From the NCBI GenBank assembly GCA_001603055.1, contig LVAZ01000031.1, forward strand, positions 2,050 through 12,752: DNA of 10,703 nt. The letters run 5' to 3'. Below the pieces are notes generated by a model. The model did not search any database, was not told the origin of the DNA, and saw only the letters and a list, made by a program, of their open reading frames with translations. Positions 6,413-10,703 of this stretch are shown in pieces. Both the position numbers and the translations under genes were made by a program. This DNA is from Victivallales bacterium Lenti_02 (GTDB taxonomy: Bacteria > Verrucomicrobiota > Lentisphaeria > Oligosphaerales > Lenti-02). Positions within the stretch are counted from its first letter, which is position 1, and each line of letters starts with the position of its first letter.

Positions 6413-7048
6413 CTAGAGGAAGGGGCGGAGGGTGGTGGCGACCCGTTCGGCGACGATGGCGTAGCCCGCGTCGTTGGGGTGGATGGGGTCGGCCATGAGT
6501 TGGTTTTCGCCGAGGACGCCGCCGAGGAGGTCGGGGACCAGGATGACGCCGTGGCGGCGGCAGAGTTTGGCGAGGGAACGGCCGCGCTGGGCGGAGAGGG
6601 GGCTTTCGATGGCGGTGAAGGCGACGACCGCGCCGCGGGCGTGGAGCAGGTCGAAAATCTCGGCGAGGTTGGCTTCGGTGACGCTGAGCCGGGTGCGGGA
6701 CAGCATGTCGTTGCCGCCGAGGGTGACGACGACGAGGGGGGCGTCCTTGGGACCGCCGCCGTCGCGCAGGCTGGCGAGGGCGCCGGTGGTGGTTTCGCCG
6801 GGCGTGCCCTGGGCCTGGACCGGGCGCCCGAGCAGTTGCCCGAGCTGGGCGGGGTAGGTTAGTCGGGACGAGCTGGCACCCTCGCCGCTGACCAGGCTGT
6901 CGCCGTAGCAGACGATGGGGCCGGAACCGACAGGAAGGTTGCGGATCGGCCAGTGGTTCGGCTTGGGGGCCGGACGGTTCATCCAGCCGAAGCAGCCGCC
7001 GAGGAGGAGGATGGCAACGAAGATGCAGCCGAGGGTGCGGGAGTTCAT
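6413..7048 (-). CDS. SGNH/GDSL-family esterase, probable lipoprotein
   Basis: A 211-residue serine hydrolase of the SGNH family (esterase, lysophospholipase or deacetylase). Seen: block I GDSLVSGEG (49-57) with nucleophile Ser51; block II glycine in PGETTTG (Gly84); block III GGND (111-114) with oxyanion Asn113; and block V DPIHPNDAGY (187-196) with Asp187 and His190. The full Ser-Asp-His set is present. The N-terminus is a lipoprotein signal, with hydrophobic residues 9-16 and lipobox LGGC ending at Cys19, so it is expected to be lipid-anchored in the cell envelope. Its layout resembles arylesterase/TesA-type enzymes such as thioesterase I. The ATG overlaps the stop of the OleB-like gene as ATGA, and no strong Shine-Dalgarno motif is visible, so translation is probably coupled. 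An upstream in-frame ATG at 7501 lies deep inside the neighbouring gene and was rejected. The substrate is unknown. Confidence 0.88.
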   Translation of the reverse strand: MNSRTLGCIFVAILLLGGCFGWMNRPAPKPNHWPIRNLPVGSGPIVCYGDSLVSGEGASSSRLTYPAQLGQLLGRPVQAQGTPGETTTGALASLRDGGGPKDAPLVVVTLGGNDMLSRTRLSVTEANLAEIFDLLHARGAVVAFTAIESPLSAQRGRSLAKLCRRHGVILVPDLLGGVLGENQLMADPIHPNDAGYAIVAERVATTLRPFL

Positions 7049-7941
7049 GGCGCGGCGGGCAGGAGGAAGCGCTCGACGAGCGGGTTCACCCGTTCGCCCG
7101 CGTCCTCGAGCAGATAATGCCCGGCCTCGGGGAAGCGATGGACCTGGGCGGTGGGGAAGTAGCTCTGCCAGACATCGAGGAATTTCCCGGTGAAGCAGAA
7201 ATCCCGCATGCCCCAGCAGATGAGCATGGGTTTCTCGGCCAGGAGGTGGAGGCTTTTCTGGATGTCGGCGACGGTTTCCCAAGTGGGATGGGAGCGGCGC
7301 ATGGGAATGTCCTGGACGAAGCGGAGGATGGCGACGCGGTTGGCCCAGGAGTCGTAGGGGGCGAGGAAGCCCGCCTGGACCTCGGGGGGAAGGGGGTTGC
7401 GGACGGCCATGTGGACGGCGGCGCGGGCGAAGGCGTTGCCGCCGCGCACGGCCAGAGGGCCGAAGACAGGCCAGCGGCAGGCGCGGATGCGCAGGGGGCA
7501 TTCGGCGAAAAGGAAGGCGGCGGTGTTCAGCACCACCAGCCGCCGGATGCGCTCGGGATGGCGGACGGCGTAGCCCATGCCGATGGCCCCGCCCCAGTCA
7601 TGGACCACCAGATCGACCTCCGGCACCTGCAATTCCTCGTCCAGCAGGTGTTCGAGGTTGTCGATGTGCTGGCGCAGGGTGTAGGTGTATTCCTGCGGCT
7701 TGTCGGAGAGCCCGCAGCCCATGTGGTCGGGCACGATGACGCGATGCTCGTCGCGCAGGGCGAGGACGAGATTGCGGTAGTAGAAGGACCAGGTGGGGTT
7801 GCCGTGGAGCATGACCACCGCCGGGCCCCGGCCCTCGTCCAGATAATGCTGCCTGCCGCCGGCAATTGCCGCGTAGTGGGAGGCAAAGGGGTAGAGGGAA
7901 TGCCAGTCGGGAGACTCGGATTGGGAGGATTGGTCGGTCAT
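7045..7941 (-). CDS. oleB: Alpha/beta hydrolase of the haloalkane dehalogenase family, OleB-like
   Basis: A 298-residue cytoplasmic alpha/beta-fold hydrolase. Seen: the oxyanion motif HGNPTW (46-51); an Asp nucleophile in VVHDWGG (Asp115, followed by Trp116), the haloalkane-dehalogenase type of elbow rather than the Ser of ordinary esterases; Asp247 in MRDFCF as probable acid; and His275 in AGHYLLED as base. The segments PDHMGCGLSDKP (71-82), LNTAAF (138-143) and LAPYDSW (193-199) agree with my memory of OleB, which decarboxylates beta-lactones to cis-olefins in long-chain hydrocarbon synthesis. A true haloalkane dehalogenase is the main alternative. OleA, OleC and OleD normally accompany OleB and none is in the window, so the pathway assignment is tentative. 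It is the first gene of a minus-strand pair with the SGNH lipoprotein and divergent from nqrD. No clear Shine-Dalgarno motif precedes the ATG. Confidence 0.72.
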   Translation of the reverse strand: MTDQSSQSESPDWHSLYPFASHYAAIAGGRQHYLDEGRGPAVVMLHGNPTWSFYYRNLVLALRDEHRVIVPDHMGCGLSDKPQEYTYTLRQHIDNLEHLLDEELQVPEVDLVVHDWGGAIGMGYAVRHPERIRRLVVLNTAAFLFAECPLRIRACRWPVFGPLAVRGGNAFARAAVHMAVRNPLPPEVQAGFLAPYDSWANRVAILRFVQDIPMRRSHPTWETVADIQKSLHLLAEKPMLICWGMRDFCFTGKFLDVWQSYFPTAQVHRFPEAGHYLLEDAGERVNPLVERFLLPAAP

Positions 7942-7953
7942 GAACTCGTGGAG

Positions 7954-7985
7954 TTGGAAAAATGTCGGAAAAGGCGCGGTACTAT
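7954..7985 (+). promoter_or_regulatory. Possible promoter for the nqr operon in the divergent intergenic region
   Basis: The 164 bases between the divergent oleB-like gene and nqrD (7942-8105) must hold promoters for both. On the plus strand TTGGAA (7954-7959) and TACTAT (7980-7985) each match the sigma70 boxes at four of six positions, but the spacer is 20 bases. A second weak candidate is the AT-rich patch TGATAT near 8050. I see no repeat, riboswitch or structured element in this gap. Confidence 0.2.
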
Positions 7986-8105
7986 AGCCGTTCCGGAGGC
8001 GGGGACCAACGGCGCGAAATTGCCCGGCTTGGGCTAGGCGGCGGGCGAAAGCATGATATGTTTGCGATTTCTATCGTGTGGTCCCCCAAGCATCGGAAAT
8101 GGCCC

Positions 8106-8756
8106 ATGTCTGGTACCCAAGTTGGCTACCGCGCGCGGATCGTGGAGCCGGTCAAAGACGGTGTAACCAAGCAGAACCCGATTTTGCGCCAGGCACTGGG
8201 CATTTGCTCGGCGCTGGCGGTGACGGGCCTGGTGAGCACGACGCTGGTGATGAATGCGGCGCTGCTGTTTTCGGCCGGCTTCAGTTGCCTGGTGGTCTCT
8301 CTGATCCGGCAGGCGATTCCGCACCGGGTGCGGCTGATCGTGCAGATGCTGGTGATCTCGACGCTGGTGAGTTTCGTCCATCTCTATCTGCGCGCCTACC
8401 ATTTCGAGATGAGCCGCCAGCTCGGCCCCTACATCCCGCTGATCGTGACCAACTGCATTCTGCTGGGGCGTACCGAGGGCTTCGCCATGCGCAACGGGCC
8501 GATTGCCTCCTTCTTCGACGGGATCGGCAACGCCCTGGGCTACGCGGTGGTGCTGCTGCTGATCTCGCTGATCCGCGAGCCGCTGGGTTCGGGAACGATT
8601 CTCGGCCATCCGGTGATGCCGGCGAGCTATGAGCCGATGCATCTGCTGAGTTCCGCGCCCGGCGCGTTTCTGGCGATGGGCGTGGTGGTCTGGGTGGTGC
8701 GCGCCATCTGGCCCGAGCAACCGCCCACGGAACACCCCGAAGCCATCGGACACTAG
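8106..8756 (+). CDS. nqrD: Na+-translocating NADH:quinone oxidoreductase subunit D (RnfE-like)
   Basis: A 216-residue integral membrane subunit of the NQR sodium pump, homologous to RnfE. Seen: LGICSALAVT (31-40) with Cys34 and IVTNCILLGRTE (113-124) with Cys117. Together with the NqrE pair these are the cysteines known to hold the intramembrane [2Fe-2S] cluster between the NqrD and NqrE half-helices. Also present are the family signature FFDGIGNALGY (136-146) and about six hydrophobic segments. The length matches the usual 210. The start at 8106 fits the family N-terminus and has GGAA upstream. Longer in-frame starts at 7962 and 8058 would add residues that family members lack. Unusually it is the first gene of the cluster; in classical operons nqrA, B and C come first. 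nqrE follows after 19 bases. RnfE of an Rnf-type complex is the alternative, but nqrF downstream favours NQR. Confidence 0.9.
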   Translation: MSGTQVGYRARIVEPVKDGVTKQNPILRQALGICSALAVTGLVSTTLVMNAALLFSAGFSCLVVSLIRQAIPHRVRLIVQMLVISTLVSFVHLYLRAYHFEMSRQLGPYIPLIVTNCILLGRTEGFAMRNGPIASFFDGIGNALGYAVVLLLISLIREPLGSGTILGHPVMPASYEPMHLLSSAPGAFLAMGVVVWVVRAIWPEQPPTEHPEAIGH

Positions 8757-8761
8757 CCCAC

Positions 8762-8767
8762 GGGAGA
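8762..8767 (+). promoter_or_regulatory. Ribosome binding site of nqrE
   Basis: GGGAGA lies 8 bases before the nqrE ATG at 8776. It is the clearest Shine-Dalgarno motif on the plus strand and fixes this start. Confidence 0.5.
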
Positions 8768-8775
8768 CGGACACC

Positions 8776-9396
8776 ATGCACGGAAGCGGAGTCGGCAGCC
8801 TGGCCGTGGTTTTGCTCGCGGCGGTGCTGACCAACAACATCCTGTTCACGAAGTTCCTCGGGATGTGCTCGTTCATCGCCATTTCGCGGCATATGCGGAC
8901 GGCGGTGGGCATGGGGCTGGCCGTGACCTTCGTGACCTTCTGCACGGCCCTCCTGAACCACTGGATCTACCACGCCCTGCTGGTGGCGGACGCCCCGCTC
9001 TGCGCGGCGGATTTGACCTATCTCACCTTCCTGGTGTTCATCATGACCATCGCCGGCTTCGTGCAGTTGGTCGAGATGGTGCTGGAGCGGTTCAGCCCGG
9101 TGCTGCACTACAATCTCGGCATCTATCTGCCGCTGATCACGGTGAACTGCGCGGTGCTGGGCGTGAGCCTGTTCATGATCGATCCCAACTACCAGATGGG
9201 GTTTGTCCAGGCGGGAGTGTACGGGCTGGGTTCCGGCCTGGGCTGGATGCTGGCCATCTGCCTGATGGCGGGTATCCGCAAACGGCTGGAAGAGGCGGAC
9301 ATTCCCCGGCCCCTGCGCGGCCTGGGCATCACGATGATCGTCACCGGCCTGATGGCCCTGGCGTTCAAGGGGTTCGACGGCATGGTGGGGTTCTAG
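8776..9396 (+). CDS. nqrE: Na+-translocating NADH:quinone oxidoreductase subunit E (RnfA-like)
   Basis: A 206-residue integral membrane subunit homologous to RnfA and inverted in topology relative to NqrD. Seen: LTNNILFTKFLGMCSF (18-33) with Cys31; LPLITVNCAVLG (118-129) with Cys125; GSGLGWMLA (152-160); and the C-terminal signature LRGLGITMIVTGLMALAF (180-197), which in my memory matches NqrE more closely than RnfA. Cys31 and Cys125 are the NqrE half of the intramembrane iron-sulfur site, which passes electrons from NqrF across the membrane toward the covalent FMN of NqrC. The length equals the usual 198-206. It sits 19 bases after nqrD and 22 bases before nqrF, so one operon is likely. Confidence 0.93.
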   Translation: MHGSGVGSLAVVLLAAVLTNNILFTKFLGMCSFIAISRHMRTAVGMGLAVTFVTFCTALLNHWIYHALLVADAPLCAADLTYLTFLVFIMTIAGFVQLVEMVLERFSPVLHYNLGIYLPLITVNCAVLGVSLFMIDPNYQMGFVQAGVYGLGSGLGWMLAICLMAGIRKRLEEADIPRPLRGLGITMIVTGLMALAFKGFDGMVGF

Positions 9397-9418
9397 AGCA
9401 AGGGCGGGCTTCGCTTCC

Positions 9419-10504
9419 ATGATGTATGCAAGTGCCATTGCGGTTCTCTGTGCGGTTGGCGGCGTGCTGGCTCTCGCCCTGCTGATTGCGGATCGTTTCC
9501 TCTGCCGGTACGGTCCCTGCGAAATCCGGGTTAACAACGAGGAGCCCTTCGTGGTCGAGGGCGGCGGCAAGCTGCTCGACGCGCTCTACGACCGGCGCAT
9601 CTTCATCCCCTCCGCCTGCGGCGGCCAGGGCACCTGCGGCTTCTGCAAGGTCGGCGTCCTCTCCGGCGGCGGGCCGACCCTGCCCACCGAGCTGCCCTTC
9701 CTCAATGCCGCGGAGTTGGCGGCCAACACCCGGCTGGCCTGCCAGGTGAAGGTGAAGCAGAATCTGGTCCTGCGCGTCAAGGAGGAGTTCCTCCACGTCA
9801 AGGAATACGTCGCCACCGTGAAGTCGGCCCGGCTGGTGACCGCCGACACCCGCGAGATCGTGCTGGCGCTGGCCGACGGCGCGGCCATCGACTTCCGCCC
9901 CGGCCAGTACGTGCAGGTCTTCGTGCCCGGCCAGAAGGAAACCGTGTTCCGCGCCTACTCGCTGGCCTCCCCGCCCAGCCGCCGGAGCGAGATCGAGCTG
10001 CTGGTGCGGCTGATTCCCGGCGGGCTCGGCTCGACCTATCTCCACGGGGTCGCGGCGGGCGACCAGGTGCGCTTCACCGGCCCCTACGGGGAATTCATGC
10101 TCGACGAGGACACAGGCTGCGAGCTGGTCTGCGTGGGCGGCGGCTGCGGCATGGCCCCGATGCGCTCGCTGGTCCGGCATGTGGCCGAGAAGACTCCCGG
10201 CAAGCCTTGCCGGCTGTTCTTCGGCGCGCGCACCGCGCCCGACGCCATGTACCTCGAGGAATTCCGCAAGCTGGCCGGGGAGAATCCGAGCATCCAGGTG
10301 GTCTACGCGCTCTCCGAGGCGGAGAATGCCGCCGGCTGGCAGGGCGAAACCGGCTTCATCCACGAATCGGTGGACCGGCATCTCGGCCTCGAGGGCAGGC
10401 GGCAGGTGTTCCTCTGCGGCCCGCCGAAGATGATCGAGGCCACCATGCGCGTCTTGCAGACGAAGGGCATTCCCAAGGAAGACGCCTTCTACGACGAATT
10501 CTGA
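9419..10504 (+). CDS. nqrF: Na+-translocating NADH:quinone oxidoreductase subunit F, short form
   Basis: A 361-residue membrane-anchored NADH dehydrogenase subunit, the electron entry point of NQR. In order: an N-terminal transmembrane helix (about 4-25); a plant-type ferredoxin domain (about 34-128) with Cys67, Cys73, Cys76 and Cys108 for [2Fe-2S]; an FAD domain (about 130-225) with RAYSLAS at 178-184; and an NADH domain with GGGCGMAPMRS (240-250) and CGPP (333-336), ending in an aromatic Phe361. The order TM-ferredoxin-FAD-NAD and the LPTEL after the cluster (88-92) are typical of NqrF. It is about 45 residues shorter than the usual 407. The missing part lies in the FAD domain between FRPGQYVQV (159-167) and RAYS (178-181), where classical NqrF has an extra loop. 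All cofactor residues remain, so it should be active. The start follows AGGG some 14 bases upstream. Confidence 0.92.
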   Translation: MMYASAIAVLCAVGGVLALALLIADRFLCRYGPCEIRVNNEEPFVVEGGGKLLDALYDRRIFIPSACGGQGTCGFCKVGVLSGGGPTLPTELPFLNAAELAANTRLACQVKVKQNLVLRVKEEFLHVKEYVATVKSARLVTADTREIVLALADGAAIDFRPGQYVQVFVPGQKETVFRAYSLASPPSRRSEIELLVRLIPGGLGSTYLHGVAAGDQVRFTGPYGEFMLDEDTGCELVCVGGGCGMAPMRSLVRHVAEKTPGKPCRLFFGARTAPDAMYLEEFRKLAGENPSIQVVYALSEAENAAGWQGETGFIHESVDRHLGLEGRRQVFLCGPPKMIEATMRVLQTKGIPKEDAFYDEF

Positions 10505-10532
10505 TTGTCCCGGGACCAAAAACGGCGGACGA

Positions 10533-10703
10533 ATGACAGCGGAACTCCATCCTACTCCCGACCATGTTTCCGGCGATCCCGGCGACTGGCTTCTGGGCGT
10601 GCGCACGCCCCGGAGCGACCTGCCGCCGAACGCCATGCGGCACTACCTGGCCGCCTGTCTGGCGACGGCGGCGCTCGGCATGGCCTGCACCAGTTTTCTG
10701 ATC
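10533..10703 (+). CDS. N-terminus of a probable membrane protein downstream of nqrF, possibly NqrB/RnfD-like
   Basis: Fifty-seven codons from an ATG to the right edge with no stop; the gene continues outside. It starts 28 bases after the nqrF stop, with GGCGGA just before the ATG, on the same strand, so it is probably the fourth gene of the operon. Seen: a hydrophilic first 35 residues with GVRTPRSDLPPNAMRHYL, then a hydrophobic stretch (about 40-57) that looks like the start of a first transmembrane helix. NqrB and RnfD also have a short cytoplasmic arm with a conserved SPH or RDS-type motif before their first helix, and both subunits are otherwise missing here. That makes NqrB/RnfD a reasonable guess, but the match is too short to claim. 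Confidence 0.5.
   Translation, partial: MTAELHPTPDHVSGDPGDWLLGVRTPRSDLPPNAMRHYLAACLATAALGMACTSFLI

Noticed and set aside
7962..8105. N-terminal extension of NqrD from an earlier ATG
   Set aside because: The extra 48 residues are hydrophilic, absent from the family, and the ATG at 8106 gives the normal length.
8281..10636. Two long minus-strand frames opposite the nqr genes
   Set aside because: They are antisense to nqrD, nqrE and nqrF, are rich in His, Gln, Arg and Pro, and show no recognisable domain.
1..10703. A defence island, prophage, CRISPR array or transposon
   Set aside because: No nuclease-helicase sets, integrase, transposase, direct-repeat array or terminal inverted repeats were seen, and codon use looks even across the window.

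Overview
This is a GC-rich bacterial segment with two divergent blocks of genes. The left and larger block (about 1-7941) is read entirely from the minus strand. The right block (about 8106-10703) is read from the plus strand. I see no rRNA, tRNA, CRISPR array, insertion sequence or phage gene. The gene mix (NQR-type sodium pump, OleB-like hydrolase, fused PilT-type ATPases, a glycyl radical enzyme, a secreted Gly-rich protein) suggests a Gram-negative, facultative or anaerobic bacterium. I lean towards the Planctomycetes-Verrucomicrobia-Lentisphaerae group, but this is an inference from gene content, not a phylogenetic result.

Minus strand, in transcription order (right to left). An OleB-like alpha/beta hydrolase (7941-7045) overlaps by 4 bases a short SGNH/GDSL esterase with a lipoprotein signal (7048-6413). 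After a 148-base gap comes a glycyl radical enzyme of the pyruvate formate-lyase/diol dehydratase superfamily (6264-4114). Twelve bases later is a helix-hairpin-helix DNA glycosylase without iron-sulfur cysteines (4101-3421), then an aminoglycoside-phosphotransferase-fold kinase (3350-2388). A gap with a perfect 10-bp hairpin precedes a 728-residue protein made of two complete PilT/PilU-type retraction ATPases in tandem (2298-112). Last is the start of a secreted protein that runs off the left edge.

Plus strand. nqrD, nqrE and nqrF follow one another closely and encode three subunits of the Na+-translocating NADH:quinone oxidoreductase. All four intramembrane cluster cysteines (two in NqrD, two in NqrE) and the four ferredoxin cysteines of NqrF are present. 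The cluster starts with nqrD rather than nqrA, and NqrF lacks an insertion found in the classical protein. A probable membrane protein begins downstream and is cut by the right edge.

Most worth a second look: the single-chain double PilT ATPase, the permuted Nqr/Rnf-like cluster with a short NqrF, the glycyl radical enzyme with no activase beside it, and the OleB homologue without OleA, OleC or OleD but coupled to a lipoprotein esterase. No complete new defence or mobile system is visible.
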